Assembly: GCA_951812925.1 (NCBI GenBank)
Contig: OX638368.1
Coordinates: 12,789,994-12,853,993, forward strand
Direction of reading: 5' to 3'
From: Calliopum simillimum
Taxonomy: Eukaryota; Arthropoda; Insecta; Diptera; Lauxaniidae
DNA: 64,000 nucleotides
How positions within the stretch are numbered: position 1 is the first letter of the stretch; each line of letters begins with the position of its first letter. The notes under the pieces are model-generated. The model worked only from the letters and a program-made list of their open reading frames with translations, was not told the DNA's origin and did not search any database. Below, in pieces: positions 46,011 through 59,432 of the stretch. A program made the translations under genes and the position numbers.

Positions 46011-48227
46011 ACTATGAACAATAGTCCACAAAATTTAAAAGTGAACGATTTTTTTTCGATTTTTCAAATTTCTCTAAATTTTCCCTCTTGCAGACAAATT
46101 AACCCCAAGACTTTATATGAACTTTTTCGGAACTTTTCTTCAACATCTTTTTATTATTTTGCGTAATGTTTTCTTCATAAGAAATGTTTAAAAAAAATTT
46201 CGTTTGTCATTATGCCTACAGACATAAAAAGCTACAACCGACTATTTTCAGGATGCTTTTTCTAAGCTTAATAATTTAATTAATATCTCACATCTCTACA
46301 GCTACGTTATTTCTCTTTTTGTTTTACACAAATTGCCATGTTAACAAAACACTCTTGATTTACTTAGTCAAATATCATTGTCATAATTTGTTGCATAACT
46401 TGAGGCGCCCTAACATAACGTATACAAATATTGTGAATAACTTTATGCCCAAGAAATTTTCTTATGAATTGCAAATTAAATTTGTAAACAAAATAAATGT
46501 TATTGTTTATAAAATTAATAAATTAATTTCTATGGTATGAAAACGTACGCACGCACACACATAAATGACTGTGCTTATGTATAAGATACACGTGTACCAC
46601 AATTAGATAAACAGGCGCCTACATAGAAAACCAAGCAAATGTTAGAGGCCACAGATAATGAAAGAGATAGAATCAGTTGGATTCAGATGTGGAAATGTTA
46701 AAGCATATGAAACGATAATCTTGAGAGATCTGACATTTGAAAAATTTTTGATGACGAACTCAAAACAAAAATTAAATTCAGAAGATGAATCAAATTAATA
46801 AAATAAATGAAGAGTTATTGTCTTGATTTTATTTTTGCGAAATGTTTTAACAAAAGACGCCAATTATACGATTATACAAAAAAGAAGTTTTTTTTTTTGT
46901 TGCGCGCATTACATATAATAATTTCTAATATTTAATTGAAACATATATATCGTACGAATAACATTTAAGTCAAATCCGTTATCAAAAAAATTTCTTTATA
47001 ATACAGAGAATTTGCAAATAAATCGATTCAGCAGGCAACAAGTTATAAGTAAAAAAAACTGACAAATATACAGATCCGCTGGCGGTTTCATTCGCTTATT
47101 TGTGATATAAGTATATTTGTGTACTACAGCTTATAGGTAAGCATTCCATGCATATATTATCTTTCCTACAAATCAGAGATTCAAAAATTTTGTCCGACTG
47201 TGTTGTCAGCGCTGCTATCCAGCCATGAGCTAATTTTTGTTATTATTTGTCAAATTATTGCTCTTTACATAAGCAAAATCATTTTTACCAGATACGCTCA
47301 CATATCTGATGAAGTAATACCAAAACAAAAACGAAAAAAAAAAAAAATAACGCAATGCAAAATCATATCTTACAATTTGGATTTTCGCACGAATTTTACT
47401 GTCAATTTTTCGAGGTTATATGAAAACGTATGTCGTTTTCTAAACTCATAATTTTCATCTTTTTATCTTAGAATTTAATGCTGAAAAATTCATACTTAAT
47501 ACGTTTGAGTTGTTTTAGCTTAAAGATGTTTTTTTTTTTTTTTTTTTTTGTTTCATTGACTGTTTTTTCTCTTTGAGTTTTTGTTGTTCTTATCGTGAGT
47601 TATTTTTCCACTTAAACAAAGATTTATCTCATTGTAATTTTATTCGACAGAGGAGACAACGAACGATATTGACAACTGGCGACGACGGTGATGAGATCAT
47701 GAAGATGACGACGTCTTCTCATTTGGCTGAAATGCTTTTGTGTTTTACTGTGATTGTTTTTTCCCGATTTTTTCTCACAACTTTATAACTGTGATTTTGT
47801 ATCATATACTTATATCTACATCTGCACACATGTTACATATTCAAGTGTAGCCTTATACATACTTAAAAATCAATGCGAATGAAGATGCATGTAATTTGTA
47901 TTTGTTTCATTTCTGTAGAATTCAGCATTTTTTTAGTTATGTTAAAATGTACAGTGGAAAATTATGAAAATCTAAAGATATACATATTTATATTGTATTT
48001 TTTTTATGTCAAATTTTTTGAATTTCGTCAATTTTGGCTCATCGAATTTTTTTTTTTTTTTTCAAAAGCTCAAACTTTTCTGTACTAACCATGAAAAGTT
48101 AATTTCTTTATTTTCGCTTCTTAAAACGTAGAAGATTTACAACTTTTTTTTTTAGGAAAATAAGAGAAACCTAGTAAGATCCGAAAAAAAATAAAAAAAA
48201 GGATTATGATATTTCTCAGTTAGGTAA
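46011..48227. other. AT-rich stretch without recognised features
   Basis: Long poly-T runs (about 47528-47550 and 48048-48062) and motif-free short frames only. Confidence 0.5.
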
Positions 48228-48230
48228 TAT

Positions 48231-49054
48231 CACAGGTTTACAAAAAAAAATGTCATGAAGTTTTGACCAGACTATATGTTTCCGGGGTCCGTTTTTTTCC
48301 AAAACGTCTGAGAATAAATATTTCAAGGTCATTTGGAGGTCATGTGTCAGTTAGTGATAAATTCGCTAAAATTCTGAAACTAATTTTTTCTCATTGAATT
48401 CTTAGTCTTTAAGAAGAATATGTGATCCGAAATGGCATCTCGGGCATAGTTTCGGACATATAGCCATCGGAAGATCCGGATATATCTTCTATGAAAACCA
48501 CTATAAGCTGGGAACTCCTGGTTGGAATTGGAAAATATTTGTGTCATTCGAAAGATACTTTGTTGTTGTTGGTGTTGTTGATTTATTTGTTGTTGTAATT
48601 GAAAAATTTCACAAAATTTCATATAAGGTCATATCTCGAAAACTTTAAATCCAATTGAAAATATGCTCAAAACATTTTTATAAACTGTCAAAATTTCACA
48701 TGACACCAATATTTTACAAACCCATCCAGGGGTTTCCAACTTATAGCGGTTTTGATAGAAGATATATCCGGATCTTCCGATGGCTTTATCTCCAAAACTA
48801 GGCCCGAGATATCATTTTTCATCACATATTCTTTTTAAGGACTAAAAATTCCATGAGAAAAAATTTGTTTCAGAATTTTAGCGAATTTATCACTAAACGA
48901 CACATGACCTCCATATGACCTTGAAATATTTTTTGTCAGACGTTCCGGAAAAAAATAGACCCCGGATTCGGATTCAGGACATCAAAGTCCCTAGGACACA
49001 TAGTCTGGTAAAAACGCCATGACATTTTTTTTTTTTTTTTTTTGTAAACCTGTG
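48231..49054. mobile_element. CACAG-type fold-back element, copy 2
   Basis: This 824-bp copy of the 31285-32155 element begins CACAGGTTTACAAAAAAA and ends TTTGTAAACCTGTG. Its 3-bp duplication is TAT (48228-48230 and 49055-49057). The arms and the TTGTTG-rich loop match copy 1 in order, with small internal deletions, such as loss of most of the GGGACTTTGACGTCC block in the left arm. Confidence 0.85.
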
Positions 49055-49057
49055 TAT

Positions 49058-50697
49058 TCCACAAAAAAAATTTAATTTTTATAAAAATCTTTTCTGGGAA
49101 ATTTTTAACGATTTGGTCAGTTAGAGGAAAAAATATTTTTTTTCGCGGAAGCTTCAAAATTTTCAACTGGAAACACTACTTTTTGTCCAGCTTTCAATCT
49201 TCGTGGTAAAACTTTCGAGTGAAGTATAGCATGCACTATTTTATCTCTTGTTAATATAAGTCCTTGGATAATATTAATTAGACATCAAAATAATGCCACG
49301 CATATATCATTTGGCACTAATCCAATTTTAATATGACTTGTTCTATAGAAAATACATATCTAGCGTAAAAAAATTTAAAGCCGCAACTTGAGTTACGGCC
49401 TCTCAAAAGGAAAATACTAGCGGATAAGGCAATTTTTTATCTATATTATAGTGCTGTCGTAAATTTTTAACGTTTTTCACTTCTCTTGGAAATTGCAAAT
49501 AAAGAAATAATAAAGTCGGGTGTAAAAAAATTAATTTTCATATTTTCAATCATACAAGGCAGCAATTTTATACAAAACACATGAGTAATGTAATAGATTT
49601 TATAAAAAGAGAAATTGATTCATTTTAACAATAAAAATACCATTTCGATTTTCCAAAAACTTTGAATAACGGCAGATTTGTTCCACTGTAATCAATAATA
49701 ATTTTATATTTGCATTTTTGCTTATCTGTCTTTGTTTTTTCATAAATAAATTTGCATGTCAAATGATCGCGTTTATTTTTTTCAAAGCACGTTCACACTT
49801 TGTACACAGTTGTCATTGGTTTTTGTATAAATTTTACTTCTGCCCAGTAAGTATTTTTTACACAGAAAAAGCCAAATTTTAAGCATCCTTAAGGTTATAC
49901 TAGGGATAGTTTTTAGGGTAGAAATTGGCCTTATAATGGAAGAGTAACTCAGAAGAATCGTTAGATGAATACATTCAAATAACTAAAATGTTTACTGGGC
50001 TTACAAACATCTGTATATCAATATAAGTGCGTGCATGTACTTGTATGTGAGAGTGTCAACATATGTAAGTGTGTGTATATTTCAATGTTTACATGCTCAA
50101 ATTAGGGACATGTTATGGTTGATATTTTCAGGCAAATGAATTTGTAAATCTGCAAAAAGCAGCATCTCAACGCGTCTTCAATGTCAAAAGTTTGCAGCTT
50201 TGGTTCTTTTTTGCGAGATTTTTTCATTGTCGTGAGGTTTGTTTTCTTTTTGAGTTCAGTTTGAAAAGTTTTTTGATTTAGATATGTATGTGTTTTTTTC
50301 TAACATTGATATGGCTTTTTATCAGACTTTTACTCAATTATATTTGTGCGTTTTTATGCTATGCGTAATGCTGCTATATTGCATGCAATTATTGTTAGTA
50401 TATAAATTGCTCTCTGGTGTTGTTGTTGATTGCTATGAATTTTAAATGGAATTGGCAACATTGGTAATAAATTTTATGTTGCTATGTAGCAATTTCAACA
50501 TTTATCTATTGCTGCATGCAGTCTGACATTTCATGCCATGGGGATGCAAATAAATAGCAATTTCAATAATCATCATATGAAGTTTATAACGTGTTATGAA
50601 TATAATTTGATTTCATACGCTGTCAAGTGCAATTTATTAAAATGCTTTTAGGGTTTATTCAAAATCAGTTTGAAAATGATGGAGTTATTTGAATCGG
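49058..50697. other. AT-rich stretch without recognised features
   Basis: No gene or repeat boundary is recognised. Confidence 0.5.
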
Positions 50698-50941
50698 CAA
50701 GTGTTAAAAAGGCGGGAGTCAATAAAAGGTTAAAGTCATGTCATAATATTAAATAGCTGCCCTTTTATTTAAAAATATTTAATAAAGTTAATCTTAGTTT
50801 TCAGACGAAGTTTACTTCATGATGTGAAATTGATAGCATTGAGCTTAAAATGTAATGTTGGTCAAATAACCTTTTGTTCTGGCACAAAATGTGTATGACG
50901 TTAGTTTTGCTTTTTATTGACTAACACCCTTTTAACATTTG
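50698..50941. repeat. Inverted repeat sharing its core with the 23.1-kb element
   Basis: CAAGTGTTAAAAAGGCGGGA at the left is inverted at the right (ACACCCTTTTAACATTTG). Arms are about 50 bp. The loop contains GTCATAATATTAAA, TTTACTTCATGATGTGAAAT and GGTCAAATAACC, a diverged copy of the loop at about 23705-23825. The outer arms of the two elements differ. Confidence 0.62.
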
Positions 50942-51554
50942 AAAATTCACTTCTAGACTGTGCGATATAGGAATTTTTTATTAAGTCTGATGATTTGAAA
51001 TTGATTTTAGACCAAAATTTTAGTTGTGTTTTAGTGCTTTCTAGGAAACATATCTCTTGCTTGCGCTTGATTTTCAAATTGAAAAAATTCCCAGAAGTTG
51101 ATTTCCTTAATTGAAATTGCAAACAATGCATTTTAGCAGCTTATATATTGTTTAATTCATGTTTGCCATCAATTTTGATTGACGTGAAACAATATCTGTT
51201 TATTTACGATTTGTTATTGATACCCCTTAATCTCTGAACATTTAGTGTATATCCTTCGAATAAGAGAGTTTTTGGTTGCTCCTTGCTATCTTGGATTGTC
51301 ATGATTTCAATTATTTCACTTTATCTTGCAATGTGGAGCATAAGCGAGCAACTTCAACATTGACTCAGAGTAAGAAACACTAAGCATATGTAAGCCCGTT
51401 TAGATGTTAGGTTATCTATACTCAAATATACATGAGCAGTAAGTATTTTAGTACACCCAGTTGAAAATGCATTTTCAAGTGACAAATTTGTTTATTTTAT
51501 GAATACTGTTTTTGATTCTTTAAAAGAATTAAAATACGAGCAAAACAAGTTGAT

Positions 51555-51760
51555 TATATAGGATGTAAACTATTACTTAGACTACGAAGCTTCTGAGAAA
51601 TGAAGAAGATAGACTTAAAAAATGTGCACCTGGGGGGCTAAAAATGTACCACTAAGAAGTTATAACGAAAAAACTGACTTTCTATACAAAACAAATTTGA
51701 TTTACAAAGTATATAAAGATTTCGCAGTCTTGAAACTAAGAATTTGGTATTTTAATTTTT
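51555..51760. repeat. Truncated copy of the Tc1-like MITE
   Basis: CTACGAAGCTTCTGAGAAAT, GTGCACCTGGGGGG and AAAATGTACC follow the order of the left arm of the element at 15932-16345. GGTATTTTAATTTTTT matches its right half. The right inverted arm is absent. Confidence 0.6.
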
Positions 51761-53000
51761 TTTCCAATTTTCGAAATTGCCGGTCATTTTAGTAAGAAAA
51801 AAGTCGTACTAACATACCATTTTATATATTTTTTTTGAGTTCCTGTTAAATTTTCTTTAATTCAGTAGTGCACTTGTTACACTTAGGTTTTGATTTGAGA
51901 TAAGCAAAAAATAGTTTTCAATACTTTTTCACTTTTGTAATGAAAAGTCGTACACGATTCTGCGGAACGGGGCTTCATTGATAGTTTGCGGAAACCCTGC
52001 AGGCCTGATTTTCTTTATTCATATTCTTCGATATGATCTTAAAAACAACATTCAATAGTTTATAAAATCGCAAGTTGACACCCATTTTTGTGGGCGGAGC
52101 ACCTACTTTTAATTTTAAAATTATTTGAATTTTGTTTGTTTGTACAAAGAAAGAAAATCGGAGTTTTGTACAGGTTACCATCTAAAACAATATTTCTACA
52201 TGCCTTATTCTCTATAAAATATTTGTTTATATTTGTTAGCCAACTTGCTTGTACTGTGTGTGTATTGCATTACAAATATTAATAATAATAAATGAAGTCG
52301 ATTTTGTAGTCGATGTTGATGTCGAGTTTCATATCAAATTTGACGCTGCATCCATAAATAATTATTATCCATATATACTGTACAGAGTACCACTTACGTA
52401 GGTTGGAATACGCGCACACAAATACACACTACTGCACCACCTTTTTTGAAACGTTGTATTCAACCGACTGCTAAGCATTGCATACCATGTAGGGGCTTAT
52501 CATACGATATGCAGTACATTGCCTGACTTTTGCTATGGCACTTAATAAATTATATTGTGTATTAAGGGTGGAATTAAAAGATTTGCTATATAAGTAACCA
52601 CATATGATGTATGCATATTAAGGGACTTACTGATAGTAGCAAGAAATTGAATTTTGATCACAAAGTATTAAATGATTACTTAAAGTTCAAAGGAACATCA
52701 GAAAAACTTAATGGGTAAGCCAGCATGACAAATTATTCTTGTTAAAAAGTCTAAAAAATGTTTAATAGGATTTATGTAGTTAAAAGGTAAACCATCTTAC
52801 CAACCATTTCCCAGTTTAATTAAAAAGAAAAAGTTTAGTTTTAAGGACCTTGCAAAACTGCTCACTACATATACAATTCTCGAAATTCAATGACACTTCG
52901 TGCAAATTGTTGAGTTGAAAAAAAAGAAAGAAAATCCCGACGTGAAATTCTACGCAGTTTTACTTTGTTGTATTCACACAATGAAGGATGCATGTCACAT
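51761..53000. other. AT-rich stretch without recognised features
   Basis: Nothing is recognised beyond short frames. Confidence 0.5.
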
Positions 53001-53004
53001 ATAT

Positions 53005-53949
53005 GGGTAATTCTATTCTAACGCGTCAAATCATGTAATCGTCCACTAAAACACCAATATGAGGTTCTAAAATTATAGCAAAATTTTTTTTATATACATT
53101 TAAATAGCCTTTATAAGATCCACCACTTAGTATATCGCTTATTTTACATAGCTCTCGTGGAAAACCAAAAATATGAGTAAAAAAGTAACTCCCCTGGCTG
53201 TAATCATAAACAATTTTACTAACTTAACGTATATAAGACAAAATATAAATAGAATTTGCACTTATAAATGACCAAAATTTACCTTTCAGTATGCCTGAAC
53301 ACATTTCAGAAAAAAATTAAAAAAAAAAAATGTTATTAACTTTATGTAGCTACTCAAAAGTTGGTACTTTTTTTCAATACAAAAAGCAATCAAATTATGA
53401 AGGCCTATATCTCGATTTTATTAGGATATAAAAATTTCCTATCATACCTAATTTCTTTTATTGTATGCTAACTTCAATAAAACATTGATATATTCACAAC
53501 CCAATACATGTTTTTTACGTTTAAACATCATTTTTATCAGGAAAGAAAACGTACCTTTTCTTAAGTAACTCCCCTGGCGACAAACATTTAGTTGTACCAA
53601 CAAGATGAAAACCAATATTCAAATAAATAACATACGTTTGAGTTGTAAGTAATATAGGGCTACTATAATATCCTTGTATATTAATAATAAAGATTGTTTA
53701 CTACCTGGAAATCGCACTCAAACGCCATAGTAACCTCCCCTGTCAAAGTAACTCCCCTGGCATTTTTATGATGAATATACATATAAAAATGTATGTATAT
53801 ATATAAAAATGTATGGACAGCTTGCCCACTTTAAAATATTACTTTATGAGGTACAACAATAAGAAAACGTATGTAAAACTTCGAGTATTAATAACTTTAT
53901 TTTTTTTCATTTCGAAATTTGAATTTGACGCGTTAGAACAGAATTACCC
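53005..53949. mobile_element. 945-bp TIR element with iterated AAGTAACTCCCCTGG motif
   Basis: The 27-base inverted ends match at 26 positions (GGGTAATTCTATTCTAACGC on the left, then GTCAAAT). ATAT flanks both sides (53001-53004 and 53950-53953), possibly a 4-bp duplication, though the AT-rich flank makes this uncertain. AAGTAACTCCCCTGGC occurs at about 53183, 53563 and 53746, with a variant at about 53730, all in the same orientation. No transposase is present. The superfamily is unknown. Confidence 0.8.
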
Positions 53950-53953
53950 ATAT

Positions 53954-54744
53954 ACACACACAGCATGCAACCCAGCCATGCAGCACAAAGAAAACAATCA
54001 ACGTTGCACAAAATGAACAACAGAACGTTGAAGCTCAATGCAAAATTTTTACACGCGTCATGTGAAAACAAGCCTGCGTGGCGGTTGTCCGAGTGTATCC
54101 CGCTAAGCAAGGTTTTTCTACCAGAAAATTCAATTGTTCTTGTTTGAATTGGTGCAAAGCAGGCTCAGTTGATATTTGAAAATAATGTTATTGACACATT
54201 TTTTTGATAATTTTTCAATTCAACTCTGTTTCGGGAACTATGGAGTCAATATTTTAATTTTCTGTTGCCTTTTGCAATGAACTTGAATATCTTTCGTAAT
54301 TTTTGGAAACTTTCTTCATATAGAAATCCTTCCTGTTATTTTCACTAGGCCAATTTATACAAGTTTATAGAACAACTCCTTAAACGGCATCATAAAGCGC
54401 TATTATATGCATGAAAGGACCGGTGAAATGCGAATGCCAGAATGAATTGCAAAAAGGATTTTAAATGCGGGCTTAAATGAATGTTTTAATGAATGAATGA
54501 ATGAGACAAATATGTGTTTGCGTATTTCTAAGCACATGTATACCCAAGGAAAAAAGAACCACTTCAAAAATCTTTCTGAAGTTAATTTTTTTTAGCAATA
54601 AGCGCTTCCGCTCTGAAAGACGCATTCTTTTTTTGTAAATTGCATATCCTAGAATGTAAGCATTCTGAAGCTTATCGCAGCCTTATGGAAAAAAGCATTT
54701 TGATAAGTTTATTTGTATGATAATGCAGCAGTAAGCTTTTTTTT
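53954..54744. other. Unassigned stretch
   Basis: No gene is recognised. AATGAATGAATGAATGAG is a short tetranucleotide run near 54488-54505. Confidence 0.45.
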
Positions 54745-54870
54745 TTTTTTTTTTTTCAATCAAAAAAAATGAGTGACCGCACTAGGATTTGAACCTTCAG
54801 TGTGATGGATAGAACCTATTATTTTTACTTACATATAAAAAACTGTAAGACCTCTTCACCACTTACTTAT
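54745..54870 (-). ncRNA. tRNA-derived SINE-like sequence with A tail
   Basis: On the minus strand, GTGGTGAAGAGGTCTTACAG resembles an A box and D arm. About 55 bases later GGTTCAAATCC matches the polymerase III B box consensus exactly. Then comes TAGTGCGGTCACTC and soon a run of about 22 A residues (poly-T on the plus strand at 54738-54756). A tRNA-like head followed by an A tail is typical of a short SINE or tRNA retropseudogene. No diagnostic tRNA identity is assigned. Confidence 0.5.
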
Positions 54871-57733
54871 ATGATGTAGAGGTATACAATTTGTCTATTA
54901 AAAAAATTTTGAAACAAAAATATCTCCCGAAACAGAGTTTATTTTTCGAGTTCTTCCTGTGGCCTTACAAGAAAATGTTTTGTATTTTATTTCCATTAAG
55001 TTCAATAAAAAATAAATAAAAAAGTGAAAAAAAAACTTGCCAGTGGTGGAAATCGACCATGGGTCCATGCCAAACTTGTGAAACGTGTGTGTAAAAATTG
55101 TATAAAAAACAAATTTTTTGTTATTTTTCTATATATTGTTTTCCTTCTTATCCTCACTTTTTTAAAAATACTACTCAAATATTAAAACAAACATTTGCGC
55201 CTTACAAAAAATTACTGTGCAAGCGCTATTAAATTTCTATGGGAACAAGTGCTTTAGAAGTGCTTTCTCAAGAAGCGCTAAATATTTTGTTCCCTTTGAT
55301 AGATACACATACGCATAAATACAATTGAAAGTTTGAAAGTTTTGAACATGAGCTTCACTTTCATACAAATGACAAATTAGTGGCATCAATTACAGAAAAT
55401 TTCATTTAATTTTTTTTCCCTACTTTTGCTTTCCTTTACTAAACAGTGTTGCCATTGTTTTTGTATTGCACTATTGTGCTGATGTAGAAAATGACCAACT
55501 ACAACTACAAAAGCAAAAAAACCTCTAGTACAACTATAAACGGCGGCAGCAATGTGAGAGAGAGAACATGTGATTAATGTACAGTTGCAAGGACCAAACA
55601 ACGTGGAAACAAAGGTTATGATTTACGAGCATTTTGTTGTAGCTTAGTGGTCGATGTACGGCGAAAGAGTTCATAAATTAAGTGTGCCAAGTGGGCGCTC
55701 GAGTTAAAGGGGGGAGAGTCACATACATAAATGTGACGTATGCGACGATGAATACGACAACGGGTTTTGTTAATAATTTTCCGCATTACTTCGTGCTGTT
55801 ATAAAAAAAAAATTTTCTTGTAAGTTGTAATTTTTCAAATGTAATGAAAATTCAGTTTGTACATTTTTAGTTGTATGGCAAAAAAATATGAAAATAATAA
55901 TAAACAAAATGAAATGGTTTTCAAACATAATGAAATTGTCAAAATCACTTTGATATATGTTACAAGTACAAGTGAGTTAATTAAAACAGGGAAGTGATTG
56001 AGTGAAAAAGAGCCGTACCCAAAGTTATTTATTCAAGTCAATTCTGCAAAATTATGAGAGAATCAAGTTTTGTTAAACTGCAATGATTCTGCTTAAAACT
56101 CCCTTAACACCCTTAAGCCCAGATTTTAATGACATCGACCCAAATACCACGCGTTTTTTATTACAAACGGGTGTAAAAGTAATATTTAATGAATTCTGAG
56201 GCATCTACGATCGGTTTTTTTGCTTGTTTCTGATTTTATAACTGATTTTATATTCCGTCTATTTTTGACCAATACGGCCCTGCACGACGAGAAAACTTCA
56301 TGCAGCGTATCTCTTTTATTAATTGTAAGCTAATGACTATCAAAAAAACTTTTCTCTTGGTTCATTACACTTTATTGCATTTTTTGCCTGAAATGAATTT
56401 CAAATCTTGCGTGAATTAAGGGAAACACTTTCAGTCGCACGTTATCATGCATTGCGTTGCTTTCCAGAAAGTATAAATAAGATGTTGTACCCAAAGGCAG
56501 AACATAACACTGAAGGTGTTAAGTACAAAATTTGAAAAGCAAAGCCTCCTTTAATTTTTTGGTTGTTTCAATTTTATTGACATTTTAAATCCATGCGATA
56601 AATTTACAAAGACAAAAATAAAATTAAAAACTTTAAAGGATCAGATCGCTCAATAAAAAAAGGAAGAAATTCTTCTCTTAACATTTAAAAAAATTACGAC
56701 TGGGTAGCAAAAATGGCGTCATAAAATCAAAAAAACACGTCTGCGTATCATTGATAAAATGTCGGAAATAATTGATTTATTATTTATATGCCCTTATCCT
56801 ATCTCATCTTTTCTAGAGCATGTACGTACATAAGAACATACATACACGTATGTACATAAGTAAAACATCAAAGGAATTTAATCAAAAATGAGCGCAAAAG
56901 AAATAAAAAAAAAATGAAGGAATCACATGATGAAATTTCAAAAATAAAAAGAAGAAAAATGAGAAGTTACAAGAAAAAGATAAAACTACCGCAAACAATT
57001 CATATATGGCACAAGAAAAATTTTTGTTGAATGCGTTGTATTGATGCTTTTTAGATTTTTCTTAAAGCATACCCTGCAGGAAATGCATTTTTATGCTCAA
57101 GATTGTTGTTTGAGAACACAAACATTTTACTTAAACCTATCTCGCTTGAATTGGACATAAAAATTATAAATTTCTAGTGGGTGAAATCAATTCATATATA
57201 TACATAGGTAGATGGTACATGTCAAATGTTATGAAAATCATGCAAAGTAAAGTGCAGAGTTGAAACAGTTGATGGCATATTTTCTTTTTTTTAAATACAA
57301 AAAAGTGAGGAAAAAAAAAAATAAAACTGCAAATCACTGTCGCTACTGGAAATTTTGCAATTTCTCAAATTCTTTACCAAGCAGCAGAAATGAAAAAGAA
57401 AAGGTAAAAAATATACGGAAAATTGCTTTGTGAGTTAAAATAGACATTTAGTGATATGAAATTAAGCTTTAAAGAAATAAAATTCTGAAGAAAAGATGTC
57501 GTGGAGCACACTACTGGTGGAAAAATTTTAAAAATAAATTAAAAACATTAAATACTAGCTAAAAAGCGTAACTAAGACGAAAACAGTACAAATGTCAAAT
57601 ATCTAGTATTTGATAACGGAAAAACTGTTCAAAACTGTAGAAAAATAATACGAAAACGAAATTCTATGCGTTAGTTACTTAAAGCTACAATTAGACATAA
57701 TTATAAGACAATTGTGTAAAAATTTTAATTTGA
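54871..57733. other. AT-rich stretch without recognised genes
   Basis: A minus-strand GGTCGATTTCC near 55050 is a weak B-box-like word. AGCGCT-rich words around 54600 and 55205-55285 may be remnants of inverted arms. No gene is called. Confidence 0.4.
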
Positions 57734-57985
57734 AACACTACAAATGTTGCACTTAAATGTATCTAAAAATAAATTATATTAGCAAAATAAAACTGGCGGA
57801 TGCTTAAAAAAACTGGAGAAAAACAAAATGGAAATGCAATTTTATGCCTTGCATTCAACTACAAAATTAAAAACAATTATGAAATTTGTAACACTACAAA
57901 TGTTGAATTTGAACATGTCTTAAAAAAAACTTTAGTAGCAGAAATGTAACTGGCAGACATTGTACTAAAAACTTAAGGAAAAAAT
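57734..57985 (+). repeat. Diverged tandem pair, period about 155 bp
   Basis: AACACTACAAATGTTG occurs at about 57734 and 57889. Each is followed by words such as ACTGGCRGA and AAAACTKRAG in the same order. It is an old tandem duplication in AT-rich DNA. Confidence 0.5.
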
Positions 57986-58255
57986 ATTTTGTTTCAAGTT
58001 ATTCGGCATAAGCTCCACGATAAATCTAAGAAACAATAAAAAACTATAAAATTTTTGGAAAATAGACTTTTTAACTAAAGAAATATAGAAACCACATATA
58101 CCTTTTTTTAAAAATTCTGATAACCATAGTTGACAAAGTTAAAGTAAAAAATTTGAAAAAATTTCAAAAGACAAAATTACAGCATAAAAATCTGAATTTA
58201 TCACAAAGGTCAATGTGTAATCATTTGAAAACACAAAAACTGCAAATTTTTAAGC

Positions 58256-58448
58256 GAAAGTATTTCAATTTCTTGTAAGCAGCCATTAATGAAAAATGTG
58301 GCATATCAAGGTAGTTTAATATAAAGTATAAAAGTTGCTACATTTTCAAGCACTACCGCATCGGTGCTCCGGGAAACGAGTACAATTTTGAAAATTTTAG
58401 AATAAATTCATTAAATTGATTAAATGTCACTCATACGACATGTTGAAC
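58256..58448 (+). repeat. Dispersed 190-bp unit, copy 1
   Basis: The unit starts GAAAGTATTTCAATTTCTTG, continues AGCCATTAATGAAAAATG and a CATCGGTGC block, and ends TTAAATGTCACTCATACGAC then ATGTTGAA. Diverged copies start at 59433 and 60830 in the same orientation. Confidence 0.6.
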
Positions 58449-59432
58449 AATAAGAGGTTATTTAGGTTTTTTTTCATTGGCATGGAATAAAGTATTTGAT
58501 CATAATTAGAGACCAATATCCATAGCGCGTAGTATTAAACGTTAACCTTGACTAAATTAGAAATATTCCCAGAAGGATAGATGCCATTTGCAAGACATTG
58601 TTCTGACTTGCGTTTCTGAATAAACGAATTTGGAACAATTGAAAAGAGCAGATTCGCTGATGCCTTCTACTCGTTATCAGACATTCAAACTCTCATGCAA
58701 AATCAGTTGAAAACTCAACTTCAGCTGCACCAAGGCGTACTTTTGCATCACCAGTCAGCAGCAACGAAGGCATTGCAAGGCGCAAAATCCATTGTGTTCA
58801 GAATTCTCTGTCAGAAATAACAGCAATGGCAATAACAACTCTATTCTGTGCTATAACAATCCTATATTTGTGTGTATGTGTTAGATTTCGTCCTTAAGTT
58901 AAACACTCAAGCAGGTGCGTCTATTTGTATTTACCAATAAGTTTTGGCATATGTACATACATTGTACATAATAGTTGGTAGATGTGTTAAGACAGATGAT
59001 GTTGATGATGATGAAGCTGCTGAAGGATATCCTAGCAACTTATGTGCTAGAGTGGACAACAGAAGATGCGTGCGCAAAGCACACTAAAAAGCGTTGCTTT
59101 AATAGCTCTGCAAATATGTGTGCACGAGTAACACTTCTCTTAAGTTTGCAATTGCAGTTAAGTGTAGATTTGGGATTTGCATTTGGTGTGTGCACTGATA
59201 TTTAAGGTAAAAGAACTGGCGGCAGTTTCTTATATACAACTTTTAAGAAAGTCACATATGAGAAGAATAATTCCACGTCCGTTTTTCTGACTAAATGGTT
59301 AGGGATTATTGCTAAGATAAAACTTGCAGTTAAATACAAAAATATTGATTGAAGTCCTTAAATATTTGGGAACTTTTTAACATGTTTTCGTTTTGAGAAG
59401 TTTTGAGGTTAAGTATGTCTAGCTTTTAGATG

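Noticed and set aside
55030..55075. Minus-strand B-box-like GGTCGATTTCC suggesting a tRNA
   Set aside because: No matching A box or acceptor stem could be found at the required distance.
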